Program-made: the position numbers and the translations under genes | Shown here: positions 15,689-24,255 of the stretch, in pieces | Layout of the letters: the number at the start of each line of letters is the position of its first letter | How positions within the stretch are numbered: the stretch's first letter is position 1 | NCBI GenBank assembly: GCA_947456815.1 | Contig: CANGTL010000017.1 | Coordinates: 1 to 52,670 of the forward strand | DNA length: 52,670 nt | Source: Flavobacteriaceae bacterium | GTDB lineage: Bacteria; Bacteroidota; Bacteroidia; Flavobacteriales; Flavobacteriaceae | Direction: 5' to 3' | Notes under the pieces: model-generated | What the model was told of the DNA's origin: nothing | The model's input: the letters and a program-made list of their open reading frames with translations, nothing else | The model's database searches: none

Positions 15689-16225
15689 TTATTTTGGACC
15701 TTTAGAACCTTTGGTTGCTTTCTTTAAGTCGTCTCCTCCTGGGAATCTCATTTTATCAGTCAATACCGAAATTTCATTCAAATCGAAATCACCCGTCAAC
15801 GACATCAATACGGTATCTTCCCCTTTTGAGCCTTCAATAAACATAAGCAATTCTCTTACTTGTGTATCTTTTGCTCCGGACTTCACCATAATCTTGATGT
15901 TTCGTCCATTTTCCGTTACGCGCATCAATTCTTCCAAACCTGCTGTTTTAATATACTTTTCAGCGGTAGCTTTCATTTCATTTTCGACTCTAGTACTCTT
16001 AGTGGTAAACACTTTAAGATTATCTAACTTCTTAATCAAATTCAGATATTGTTGCGCTTCTTTGTCCGACGAATCCATTTTTACTTTACTCATCAAATCG
16101 AACATTTTTTTATTGACGATAATGGAAGTTACGTCGTCTTGTCCGTCAAATTTATCAAATGCTCCTTGAGCAAAGAATGGGCTTGACACTAAAACCAGTA
16201 CTAAAGTGATTACAAATTTTTTCAT
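15689..16225 (-). CDS. DUF4252 domain exported protein
   Basis: A 178-residue protein starting at ATG 16225, giving a clean signal peptide (MKKFVITLVLVLVSSPFFAQ); an in-frame upstream start at 16264 would bury it. It lacks a lipobox, unlike its neighbour. The mature sequence (FDKFDGQDDVTSIIVNKKMF, then VKSGAKDTQVRELLMFIEG and TVLMSLTGDFDLNEISVLTDK) is typical of DUF4252. It sits between the anti-sigma gene and the lipoprotein paralogue, with which it shares fold and operon. Confidence 0.85.
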   Translation of the reverse strand: MKKFVITLVLVLVSSPFFAQGAFDKFDGQDDVTSIIVNKKMFDLMSKVKMDSSDKEAQQYLNLIKKLDNLKVFTTKSTRVENEMKATAEKYIKTAGLEELMRVTENGRNIKIMVKSGAKDTQVRELLMFIEGSKGEDTVLMSLTGDFDLNEISVLTDKMRFPGGDDLKKATKGSKGPK

Positions 16226-16316
16226 TTTTTTTGTTTTTGATTGTTTTTGATACGCTCCAAACAATTCGGCTACGTTTCGGTTGATTATTAAATATTAAAA
16301 TTGATTTCTAAAAAAT

Positions 16317-16775
16317 TTAGTTCTGTGAAACAAATACTCTGTCTCGTGTTTCTTCATAGGTTTGAACGTAACGAACACTCTCTATTCCAGTATTTACATT
16401 ATTAGACAAAAGTTCTAGCGCTTTTTGAGTTTCTTCAAAAGCAACTTGAGGATCATCAAATGTACCCAACTCAGCGCTCGGATTTGAAGCATTGTAAGAA
16501 TTGAAAGTATACAATCCAACTCCGAGTAACACTACAACAGATGCAGCAATTGAAATCCACTTTACGTAGTTGCTTTTCGGCTCTAGAACTGGCGTTCCCT
16601 TACCAAACAAAGTAGTAGAATCATCAGTTAGATAGTGAAACAATGGCTTGTACTGAACCAAGTCGGGAGCAACATCCGAGGAAGTAAAATACTTTTTCAA
16701 TGCTATTTCTTCAGCAATTGTGGTCTCTCCTTCAAAATACTTTGCAACTAATAATGCAATTTTATCCGATTCCAT
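16317..16775 (-). CDS. Putative anti-sigma factor, single-pass membrane protein
   Basis: A 152-residue protein with a soluble N-terminus (MESDKIALLVAKYFEGETTIAEE, about 1-70), one transmembrane helix at about 72-90 (KWISIAASVVVLLGVGLYTF) and a periplasmic tail of about 60 residues. The N-terminal pattern resembles the short sigma-binding regions found behind Bacteroidota ECF sigma genes, but no zinc-binding motif is present. The start codon overlaps the sigma gene by 14 bases, so translation is probably coupled. Anti-sigma activity is inferred from context and topology. Confidence 0.75.
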   Translation of the reverse strand: MESDKIALLVAKYFEGETTIAEEIALKKYFTSSDVAPDLVQYKPLFHYLTDDSTTLFGKGTPVLEPKSNYVKWISIAASVVVLLGVGLYTFNSYNASNPSAELGTFDDPQVAFEETQKALELLSNNVNTGIESVRYVQTYEETRDRVFVSQN

Positions 16776-17271
16776 AATGATGGGTTTTAGTCATGTTTTC
16801 TCTTATTGTTTTTCGGGCTCTTGAAAGTGCGACTCGAATGGCGGTTTCATTCATTTCAAGAATTTTTGAAATTTCAGCAAACTCATATTCTTCGACATCC
16901 CGCATTTGGATAATCAGCCGCTGTTGCTCGGGCAAATCATTGATAATTTTCTCTACCCAAGTCAGCGTATCCGAATCTTCTAATTGTTGCTGCAAGCTTG
17001 GCTGCCGGTCAGTATAATTAGAATGAACAATTTGCAAATTTCCTGCCCGCTTCGATTTAAGTTGATCTAGACAATAGTTCTTTGTAATGGTCATTGCAAA
17101 CGCTTCAACACTCGAATAAGAATCTAAACTTTCATTTTTATTCCACAATTTCACAAGAACTTCCTGAGTTGCATCTTCCGCTTCCTCTGTGCTCACAAGC
17201 AATCGTTTGGCCAATCGAAAGACTTTGTCTTTAAATGGAGCAATGACTTGTAAGAACTCAATTTGATTCAT
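16762..17271 (-). CDS. RNA polymerase ECF sigma-70 factor
   Basis: A 169-residue ECF sigma factor. The start is taken at ATG 17271 (MNQIEFLQVIAPFKDKVFRL); an in-frame start at 17304 would add 11 poorly conserved residues. Region 2 shows RLAKRLLVSTEEAEDATQEVLVKLW and region 4 shows LPEQQRLIIQMRDVEEYEFAEISKIL with the helix-turn-helix ETAIRVALSRARKTIRE. It leads an operon with a membrane anti-sigma and two DUF4252 proteins, a recurrent Bacteroidota arrangement that points to envelope signalling. It is divergent from the S41 protease gene. Confidence 0.95.
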   Translation of the reverse strand: MNQIEFLQVIAPFKDKVFRLAKRLLVSTEEAEDATQEVLVKLWNKNESLDSYSSVEAFAMTITKNYCLDQLKSKRAGNLQIVHSNYTDRQPSLQQQLEDSDTLTWVEKIINDLPEQQRLIIQMRDVEEYEFAEISKILEMNETAIRVALSRARKTIRENMTKTHHYGIG

Positions 17272-17387
17272 ATGATCTTTGTCGTTTGAAAGCGTTAGAG
17301 TCAAGACGAACCCCTTTCTTTTTTGTTACAAAGAAGCGAAAATTATTTCAAAAGGATTAAATTTACGCTCGCTATCATTGTCATAAA

Positions 17388-18836
17388 ATGAAAAAAAATC
17401 TCTGCTATATTGTTCTTCTACTGTCCGTAACATTTGTTTTTCAAAATTGCGAAGTTCAAGACGACAATAAAGTTCCTGAAGCTATTGCTATTAATAATTT
17501 CATCTGGAAAGGACTGAATTTGTATTACTTATGGCAAGAAGACGTTCCTAAATTAGCAGACGACCGATTTGCCAATCAATCTGAATTAAATACTTATCTC
17601 TACGGATTTTCGCGACCTCAAGACTTATTCCAACAATTATTAAACAAACCAAAAAGCTTGTATCCCAATCCCGGTGAAGCAATTGACCGTTTTAGCGTTA
17701 TTTTTTCAGATTACAATGAATTGGAAGGAATACTCACAGGAACTACAAAAAACAATGGTGCTGATTTCCGTTTGTACTATAAGGATGCCACAGAGACTTC
17801 CGTTTTTGGTGTGGTGCGCTATATTCTACCAAATTCAGATGCGGCACTAAAGAACATTCAACGTGGAGCGATTTTTTATGCCATCAACGGACAGCCATTA
17901 ACAAAAGACAACTATCGTTCGCTGCTAAGTAACGATTCGTACACCATGAATTTCGCCAACTACGATTCAGGTAATATTACGCCCAACGGACAATCGGTGA
18001 CATTAACCAAATCAATAATCTCAGAGAATCCTGTCTATCTAACCACAGTTATCAATTCAGGAATTCATAAAATTGGTTATTTGATGTACAACGGTTTTTA
18101 TCCCAACTATGAGTCACAATTAAATGCAGCTTTTAGTAATTTAAGATCACAAGGAATAACACAATTAGTTCTAGACCTTCGGTACAATTCTGGAGGATCA
18201 GTAGCCACAGCAACACGCTTAGCGAGTTTAATTACTGGGCAATTTACCAATCAAGTTTTTGCAAAAGAACAATGGAATGCCAAACTAGATGACTATTATA
18301 ATTCGACGAATCCGAGCAACTTGCTTAATTTATTCACAAACAAATTAGGCAACAACGAAACGCTAAGCAGTTTGAATTTGAGCAAAGTGTATATCCTTAC
18401 TTCAGAAAGCACAGCGTCGGCAAGTGAATTGGTCATCAATGGTTTAAAACCTTACATCAATGTGGTTCAAATTGGCGACAAGACAGTAGGGAAAAACGTA
18501 GGTTCTGTGACGTTATACGATTCCCCAAATTTTTCTAAAACCAATAGCAGTACGAAACATCGTTATGCAATGCAACCCATTGTTCTGAAAATTGTAAATA
18601 AAATTGGCTTTGGCGACTACATTAATGGTTTGCAACCAACTATTGAATTGAAAGAAGACTTCGGCAATCTTGGAGTGCTTGGAGATACCAACGAGCCGCT
18701 TCTGAATCTCGCCATAAATACCATTATCGGCAGTGGCAGACCTTTGCCCAAAAATCGAATAAGGAATTTTGAAATACTACAAGATAGCAGAACAATTGCT
18801 CGTTTGAAAAGTGAAATGTATGTTGATCTAAAGTAA
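17388..18836 (+). CDS. S41-family (CtpA-like) peptidase lipoprotein
   Basis: A 482-residue lipoprotein with a signal peptide ending in a lipobox (VFQNC, Cys21) and an acidic stretch (EVQDDN) after it. Domains in order: a helical N-terminal S41 cap (about 30-110), a PDZ-like region (about 125-210, with LPNSDAALKNIQRGAIFYAING), and the S41 catalytic core (LVLDLRYNSGGSV). Catalytic S344 lies in STASASELV and the likely general-base Lys in the following DKTVGKNVG. It probably degrades misfolded or secreted proteins at the envelope. It is monocistronic and divergent from the ECF operon, with about 116 bases between the start codons. Confidence 0.9.
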   Translation: MKKNLCYIVLLLSVTFVFQNCEVQDDNKVPEAIAINNFIWKGLNLYYLWQEDVPKLADDRFANQSELNTYLYGFSRPQDLFQQLLNKPKSLYPNPGEAIDRFSVIFSDYNELEGILTGTTKNNGADFRLYYKDATETSVFGVVRYILPNSDAALKNIQRGAIFYAINGQPLTKDNYRSLLSNDSYTMNFANYDSGNITPNGQSVTLTKSIISENPVYLTTVINSGIHKIGYLMYNGFYPNYESQLNAAFSNLRSQGITQLVLDLRYNSGGSVATATRLASLITGQFTNQVFAKEQWNAKLDDYYNSTNPSNLLNLFTNKLGNNETLSSLNLSKVYILTSESTASASELVINGLKPYINVVQIGDKTVGKNVGSVTLYDSPNFSKTNSSTKHRYAMQPIVLKIVNKIGFGDYINGLQPTIELKEDFGNLGVLGDTNEPLLNLAINTIIGSGRPLPKNRIRNFEILQDSRTIARLKSEMYVDLK

Positions 18837-18844
18837 TCCCGATA

Positions 18845-18877
18845 AAAAAGGCTCTTCAAACGAGAGCCTTTTTATAA
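18845..18877. terminator. Bidirectional terminator
   Basis: Stem AAAAAGGCTCT/AGAGCCTTTTT (18845-18855, 18863-18873) with a 7-base loop. T-runs on both strands serve the convergent S41 gene and the B12 receptor operon. Confidence 0.85.
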
Positions 18878-18886
18878 ATTACTTTC

Positions 18887-19927
18887 TTAATTAAAGTAAA
18901 AACCGTTTGGAAAAAGCCCTACCTCTATTTGATGTAATAACGATCCCGTATTAGAATAAACTAGCACTTTCCCATTAGTATTTCCGTTTGGATTTGCTAC
19001 ATATAAAGCGCCGCCTTTTACCTCAAATCCATACAAACTAGTAGGCTCAGTTGTTAAAGTTAAAAAAGAATTCGCCGGAATTGTTGTTGTTGAAATAGGG
19101 TTACTATAAATTTTGTTATCAATTGTACAGTAGCTGGTGCCATTTTCAATATTCAAATTTTGAGCGTTACCCATTCCTGTTGCAAAGGAAGTTTCCGATT
19201 GTATTGTATTCGAATCAAAATTAATCTTTAAAATCTTGCTCGTAGTGGTGTTACTGCACAACACATATAGACTACCATCATATTCTTCAAACGAATTTGG
19301 CGATAGACCTGTGTCGATTGTTGTTACAATACTGTTGGTTGTAGGATCAATAACAGTCAAAGAACTGCCTTCTCCAAAACTCCCGTTCAAAACATACAAC
19401 TTCCCATTTTGTTCTGTTAATCTATCCGCAATTCCATTCACAGGAATTGTTCCTTCTATCTGATTGTTTGCCAAATTAACAACGGCAATATAATCATCAG
19501 TCAAGTTAGAAAAATCAGCCAAATTAGTCACATACGCTTTTCCATCAAATACGACTGCATATCTTGGATTAAGAAATCCCGTTGCAATTCTAGTGATATA
19601 TTTAAAAGTATATCTGTTTACAACGGTTACGATATTAGAACCTCCACTAATAACATAGGCTCTATCACCATTAAAAAAAATGGACTGTGGATAACGTCCA
19701 ACATTTGACTCTGATGGGTTTTCAATTTCAAAAATATTATCAATCACTGAAGAAAAATTTGACTTCACAAAAGAAACAGTTCCATTTGAAGCGTTTCCTT
19801 CATTTAACACAAAAAAACCACTTTCATAATCACCGTTAGACGGAAAACTAGGCAGTTCCTCTTTACTGCAAGACGCAAAAAAACTCAAACTCGCTACGGC
19901 GACAAAACAAAAGTAAATACGTTTCAT
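18887..19927 (-). CDS. BtuG-like beta-propeller lipoprotein (DUF5074/YncE type)
   Basis: A 346-residue lipoprotein with signal peptide and lipobox FFASC (Cys20), followed by SKEELP, an acidic stretch that could act as a surface-export signal. The mature part consists of repeated propeller blades with Y-V-x-N/S-x-G patterns (AYVISGGSN, AYVTNLAD, LYVLNGSF, LYVLCSN, LYVANPNG). It follows the riboswitch-controlled TonB receptor gene by three bases. In Bacteroides, BtuG proteins of this kind are surface beta-propellers that capture vitamin B12 with very high affinity and hand it to BtuB. That role is inferred here from fold and context; sequence identity to BtuG was not tested. Confidence 0.8.
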   Translation of the reverse strand: MKRIYFCFVAVASLSFFASCSKEELPSFPSNGDYESGFFVLNEGNASNGTVSFVKSNFSSVIDNIFEIENPSESNVGRYPQSIFFNGDRAYVISGGSNIVTVVNRYTFKYITRIATGFLNPRYAVVFDGKAYVTNLADFSNLTDDYIAVVNLANNQIEGTIPVNGIADRLTEQNGKLYVLNGSFGEGSSLTVIDPTTNSIVTTIDTGLSPNSFEEYDGSLYVLCSNTTTSKILKINFDSNTIQSETSFATGMGNAQNLNIENGTSYCTIDNKIYSNPISTTTIPANSFLTLTTEPTSLYGFEVKGGALYVANPNGNTNGKVLVYSNTGSLLHQIEVGLFPNGFYFN

Positions 19928-19930
19928 TAT

Positions 19931-21769
19931 CTAAAATTTAAAGGTTAAATATAAATTAAAATTTCTTCCAGGCATCGGACGATTATCAATACTTTGGTAC
20001 TTTTCATTCCAAACGTTGAGAATTCTGCAACCAATATTACTATTCGAACTGCGATGAAAACAGTAAGACAAATCGATGTTGGAAACCGCGTACCAATCTA
20101 CAATTTCATGGGGATTATTATCAGAAAAAACAAATACTTTACCGTTGTACATATATTGATAAGTAGTTGAAAAACGATGATATGAATAAGCTAATCCCGC
20201 CGTCATTTTGTGAAACGGCACATAGGTCAATTGCTTTTTTGTTTCTTGATCTTCCGACCTTGTATAGCCATAAGTTAGATTCAATTTAAAAAGATGCACA
20301 TCGAAACGCTTTTCACAATTGACTATTGCTTCCAAACCAAGAACACCTACTCTTGCTGTGTTTTCGGGTCTTGAAATCCCTCCTGCTGTGGGAATCCAAC
20401 GAATCATGTCTTGAATTTCACTTTTATAAAATGTGGTAGTGAAATTAAAATTTCTAAAGGCAAAAACGTTACTAATTTCTCCTTGAAAAGAACTTTCTGC
20501 CTTGAGATTCCAATTACCTAAATCCTCCCAATAAAGATCGTTATAGGTTGGAATGCGATAATTTCTAGAAAAATTACCCTTCAGACTATAAAATGCACTT
20601 GGCGATAAATTCGCACCCAGTGAAAACAAAATTGGACTTTTATAACTAGAGGTTTCTTCTTTTCGAATGCTTGCTTCATACTTGAACCTGGAACCCACTT
20701 GATGATTAAAGTTGATACTTCCTGAATAAATTTCTCGTTCGACCATTGGAATAGTCGTACCATTTCCTCGGTTTTTACTGTAATCTATAATGGCATTTAT
20801 GAACATTTTCTGCCGCCATTGATAGGATAAATCATATCTAGCAATGGCTGTTTCTACTTCCCCAAATGAGAACGATTTAGAACTGATGTTTGCAAAATAT
20901 TTATATGATTCTGTGAGAAAACCAAGTTTAATAGTAGAAACAAAAGACTTGATAGTAGAACTCAAAATGATTAGGTTTCGGGAATTTAGATCTTTATATT
21001 TTGTCCTGGTTTCTGTCGGCGAATATAGCGGAAAATATCGCTCTGAATCGTAAAATTGGCTATAAAATTTAAGCATGTTTTGCTTATTCAAATGATAACC
21101 AAAGCTCACATTTACACTTGAGTTACTAAACTTTCCATTTTCATTTCGTTGCCCATTCTTGCCAAAATATTCATAATCATTATCGGAACTATTGTGCGAA
21201 ATACTTACTTGCGCAGCCATTTTTTTGTTTCCAACACGAAGCTTGTAATTGCTGTCAAAAGTATTGAAACTACCGTATGCTAGAAAAAATTCATTTTGAA
21301 GTTGATTGTCAAAGACTAAATCATTATTCAAATGGATTGTCCCTCCGATTGCACTAGTACCATAAAGAGACCCTCCACCTCCTGCGCGAATAGAAATCGA
21401 GTTAAAATCTCTAGTAGAAATGGTGTTAAAGTCCGTCTGACCGTTCAATTGTGAATTAATATTTATTCCATTCCAGATAACAGCTGTTTGTTGGGCTGTT
21501 GTACCTCGAAAAGATGGAGAGGAAACCATTCCTAAACCATTTTCTTTAAAATAAACAACCGAATTGTAGTTGAGCAATGAGGTCAACGAAGACGCATTTC
21601 TAGTAATAGTAGAATCGTTTAAAACAACTACTGATTGCGTTGCCGAGAACTTCTTGAGCTGCACGTCGGAAACTATCACTTCTTTCAAATCAACTATAGA
21701 ATCCTTTTGCGCACAAATAACTTGGCACAGCAACAAAACACAAAATAAAAGCAGCTTTTTCGCAGTCAT
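19931..21769 (-). CDS. btuB: TonB-dependent cobalamin receptor (BtuB-like)
   Basis: A 612-residue outer-membrane receptor. The signal peptide ends near residue 20 (ICAQ). A plug domain (about 30-135) has EVIVSDVQLKKFSATQS and SFRGTTAQQTAVIWNGININS, and a 22-strand-type barrel ends in an aromatic residue (LYLTFKF). It is short for the family and has no N-terminal carboxypeptidase-like domain. A cobalamin riboswitch precedes it and a BtuG-like lipoprotein gene follows, so vitamin B12 or a related corrinoid is the likely ligand. The TonB box is probably the DLKEVIVSD region near residues 27-35. Confidence 0.9.
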   Translation of the reverse strand: MTAKKLLLFCVLLLCQVICAQKDSIVDLKEVIVSDVQLKKFSATQSVVVLNDSTITRNASSLTSLLNYNSVVYFKENGLGMVSSPSFRGTTAQQTAVIWNGININSQLNGQTDFNTISTRDFNSISIRAGGGGSLYGTSAIGGTIHLNNDLVFDNQLQNEFFLAYGSFNTFDSNYKLRVGNKKMAAQVSISHNSSDNDYEYFGKNGQRNENGKFSNSSVNVSFGYHLNKQNMLKFYSQFYDSERYFPLYSPTETRTKYKDLNSRNLIILSSTIKSFVSTIKLGFLTESYKYFANISSKSFSFGEVETAIARYDLSYQWRQKMFINAIIDYSKNRGNGTTIPMVEREIYSGSINFNHQVGSRFKYEASIRKEETSSYKSPILFSLGANLSPSAFYSLKGNFSRNYRIPTYNDLYWEDLGNWNLKAESSFQGEISNVFAFRNFNFTTTFYKSEIQDMIRWIPTAGGISRPENTARVGVLGLEAIVNCEKRFDVHLFKLNLTYGYTRSEDQETKKQLTYVPFHKMTAGLAYSYHRFSTTYQYMYNGKVFVFSDNNPHEIVDWYAVSNIDLSYCFHRSSNSNIGCRILNVWNEKYQSIDNRPMPGRNFNLYLTFKF

Positions 21770-21811
21770 AATTTCAGAATCCTTTTCCCGAAGATTCGAT
21801 ATTGATTATGA

Positions 21812-21985
21812 AAAAAGGCAGGTCTCCTGGCTTGCGTCTTGTTGTTTACCTTCCCATTCGCCGCGGCGAACAGTGGTTTTGTAGTTAACAACAAGCTTGG
21901 TAGCTTACAGTTGCGGGAACAGCTTAGGTTTTGAACCTAATTCCCTTTTAATGTGAATTGAAATATTCAAGTCACAACCTAAATT
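21812..21985 (-). ncRNA. Cobalamin riboswitch
   Basis: Read on the minus strand the region has the hallmark elements in order: AAAAGGGAATTAGGTT, GCTGTTCCCGCAACTGTAAG, CCACTG ahead of a GGGAAGG, and the B12 box AAGCCAGGAGACCTGCC at 21833-21817. The btuB start follows 48 bases after the B12 box, with a small hairpin and AAAAGGA in between, consistent with translational or transcriptional control. Bound adenosylcobalamin should reduce expression of btuB and the propeller lipoprotein. Confidence 0.95.
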
Positions 21986-21991
21986 CGAGGG

Positions 21992-21999
21992 CAAAGATA
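21992..21999 (-). promoter_or_regulatory. -7 promoter element upstream of the riboswitch
   Basis: TATCTTTG on the minus strand matches TAnnTTTG and predicts a transcript starting near 21985, at the 5' edge of the riboswitch. The -33 element is not clear. Confidence 0.6.
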
Positions 22000-22027
22000 A
22001 GTTTATAAAAGGGAATTAAAAATAAAA

Positions 22028-22060
22028 TTTGAAATATAAAATGGATAACTGCTACCTTTG
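22028..22060 (+). promoter_or_regulatory. Promoter of btuFCD
   Basis: TTTG (22028-22031) and TACCTTTG (22053-22060) are separated by 21 bases, a full Bacteroidota promoter. The predicted start near 22067 leaves a leader of only about 14 bases before ATG 22081, too short for a riboswitch. Confidence 0.7.
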
Positions 22061-22080
22061 CTCACTTTGAAAAAATGGTT

Positions 22081-23223
22081 ATGAAAAATCTATTTCTGAA
22101 TTTTGTTTTTCTTTCTTTTGCAATAATTGCGACCGGATGTAAGCAAGATTTAGTGCAATCAAACCAAACTATTTCTACTCAAGTCAATCAAATTAAATAC
22201 GCCAAAGGTCTTGCGATATATAATCACAAAGGGTTTACAATAATGTCAATCAAAAATCCATGGCCCAATGCCACCAAAGCATACACCTATATTCTGAAGG
22301 AAAAAACGGGCGTTATTCCAGATAGTCTCAAAGCATTTCCTGTGATTAATATTCCGCTCAAAACAATCGTGCTTACTTCTACAACCCACATTCCATCATT
22401 AGAAATGTTGGGCGTCGAGAACACGCTCATTGGATTTCCTCATACCGACTATATTTCATCTGAAAAAGTTCGGAAGCAAATTAACAACGGCAAAATTCAA
22501 GACGTCGGCTCAGACCAGAGTCTAAACACCGAACTTCTCATCGAACTTGCTCCAGACGCACTAATCGGTCATGGAATCGACAATAACAATCCAACTTTCG
22601 ACAATTTGCAAAAAAATGGTTTGAAAGTGATCCTCAATGGTGATTGGAACGAGTCCACACCTTTAGGAAAAGCAGAATGGATCAAGTTTTTCGGCGCACT
22701 TTACGGATTAAATTCTAAAGCAAACGCTATTTTTAGAGCGATTGAAACAAACTACAATCAAGCGCTACAACTTGCGCAAAATATCAAGAATAAACCAACT
22801 GTTTTTTCAGGGGCAATTTTTGAAAATCAATGGTATATGCCACAAGGCAACAGTTGGGGTGCGTTTTTTCTAAATGATGCAAACGCAAATTATTTATGGA
22901 AAGAGACAAAAGGAACTGGTAGTTTGTCACTTTCATTTGAGTCAGTTTTTCTAAAAGCAGAAAATGCAGATTTTTGGATTGGACCGGGACAATTTACTTC
23001 TTTAGCAGAAATGAAGGCTGCTAATCCACATTACGAACAATTTAAAGCTTTTAAAACAAGAAACGTCTACTCCTATAGCACTAAAAAAGGAAAAACTGGT
23101 GGACTCATTTACTATGAATTAGCACCAAACAGACCCGATTTGGTCCTGCGAGATATCGTCAAAATTTTACATCCTGAAGTACTAGCAGATCACAATTTGT
23201 ATTTCTTTGAACAACTGAAGTAA
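22081..23223 (+). CDS. btuF: B12 ABC transporter substrate-binding lipoprotein
   Basis: A 380-residue lipoprotein (start at ATG 22081; an ATG two codons earlier is possible) with lipobox IATGC and then KQDL. It is a periplasmic-binding-protein class III protein like BtuF/FecB: two lobes joined by a long helix, with IVLTSTTHIPSLEMLG, LLIELAPDALIGHG, and W-rich WYMPQGNSWGAFFLNDAN toward the C-terminal lobe. The family also carries haem and siderophores, but the adjacent btuB-riboswitch unit makes cobalamin the likely substrate. First gene of btuF-btuC-btuD. Confidence 0.85.
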   Translation: MKNLFLNFVFLSFAIIATGCKQDLVQSNQTISTQVNQIKYAKGLAIYNHKGFTIMSIKNPWPNATKAYTYILKEKTGVIPDSLKAFPVINIPLKTIVLTSTTHIPSLEMLGVENTLIGFPHTDYISSEKVRKQINNGKIQDVGSDQSLNTELLIELAPDALIGHGIDNNNPTFDNLQKNGLKVILNGDWNESTPLGKAEWIKFFGALYGLNSKANAIFRAIETNYNQALQLAQNIKNKPTVFSGAIFENQWYMPQGNSWGAFFLNDANANYLWKETKGTGSLSLSFESVFLKAENADFWIGPGQFTSLAEMKAANPHYEQFKAFKTRNVYSYSTKKGKTGGLIYYELAPNRPDLVLRDIVKILHPEVLADHNLYFFEQLK

Positions 23224-24255
23224 ATGACCAAGAACGCACAACATATCACACTTTTCGCACTGCTATTTCTTTTGGCATTGGTTCTTTTGTTCTTGGATAT
23301 TAGCTTTGGCTCCGTGACGATTCCACAAAACGAAATATTAAAAACAATCAGTGGCGGAAGTTCCTCAAAATCAACTTGGGATTATATCATCATCAACTAC
23401 CGTTTGCCAAAAGCGATTACCGCCATTTTGGTTGGAATGGGACTGTCGATTAGCGGGTTATTAATGCAAACGCTTTTTAGAAATCCTCTTGCCGGGCCTT
23501 ACGTTTTGGGGTTGAGTTCGGGTTCAAGTTTGGCTGTGGCGCTCCTCATTCTGGGTTCTAGCGTTGTACCCGCATTTTGGAGGGAAATATTTGTTTCTTC
23601 CTATGGGATTATTCTCGCTTCCTGCCTGGGAAGCACTGCTGTTTTGCTTGCCGTTTTGTTTGTCTCGCAGCGACTAAGAGATACGATGGCGATACTAATT
23701 GTAGGCTTAATGTTTGGCAGTTTTACTAGCGCCTTTGTTGGTGTACTCTCCTATTTTAGTACGGCTGAACAGCTACAAAAATTCACCTTCTGGTCGATGG
23801 GGAATTTAGGAAACTTGTCCTGGGAGGCTATTTTGATTTTAACCATTGCAGTTTTTATTGGTTTGATTATAAGTCTCTTTAGTATCAAATCGCTAGATGC
23901 TTTACTACTTGGTGAAAATTATGCGAAAAGTCTTGGTCTGAATTATGAAAAATCGAAGTTACTCATCATTATAGCGACAAGTATTTTGGCGGGAAGTATT
24001 ACCGCATTTGCCGGACCAATCGCATTTATTGGTTTGGCCGTTCCTCATTTAGCAAAGTTGATTTTTAATACAAGCAATCACCGGGTGTTGTTCGGAGCTA
24101 CGCTCTTGATTGGATCGAGTTTGATGTTATTGTGTGACCTTATTTCACAAATGCCAGGTGGCGATTTTACACTTCCAATTAATGCGATTACGTCAATTAT
24201 TGGCGCTCCGGTCGTGGTTTGGTTATTAGTTAGAAAACGAAAAATGCTCAACTAA
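23224..24255 (+). CDS. btuC: ABC transporter permease, FecCD/BtuC family
   Basis: A 343-residue inner-membrane permease with about ten transmembrane helices. Family motifs include YRLPKAITAILVGMGLSISGLLMQTLFRNPLAGPYVLGLSSGSSLAVAL in segments at about 60-105, and the C-terminal GPIAFIGLAVPHLAKLIF and PGGDFTLPINAITSIIGAPVVVWLL. It starts immediately after the btuF stop and its own stop overlaps the ATPase start, so the three are translated as one unit. It should form the dimeric pore of the BtuC2D2-F importer. Confidence 0.9.
   Translation: MTKNAQHITLFALLFLLALVLLFLDISFGSVTIPQNEILKTISGGSSSKSTWDYIIINYRLPKAITAILVGMGLSISGLLMQTLFRNPLAGPYVLGLSSGSSLAVALLILGSSVVPAFWREIFVSSYGIILASCLGSTAVLLAVLFVSQRLRDTMAILIVGLMFGSFTSAFVGVLSYFSTAEQLQKFTFWSMGNLGNLSWEAILILTIAVFIGLIISLFSIKSLDALLLGENYAKSLGLNYEKSKLLIIIATSILAGSITAFAGPIAFIGLAVPHLAKLIFNTSNHRVLFGATLLIGSSLMLLCDLISQMPGGDFTLPINAITSIIGAPVVVWLLVRKRKMLN

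Noticed and set aside
22000..22080. Second cobalamin riboswitch for btuFCD, suggested by AAAAGGGAATT near 22008
   Set aside because: No B12 box or CAACTG core follows on the plus strand, and the leader is only about 14 bases.
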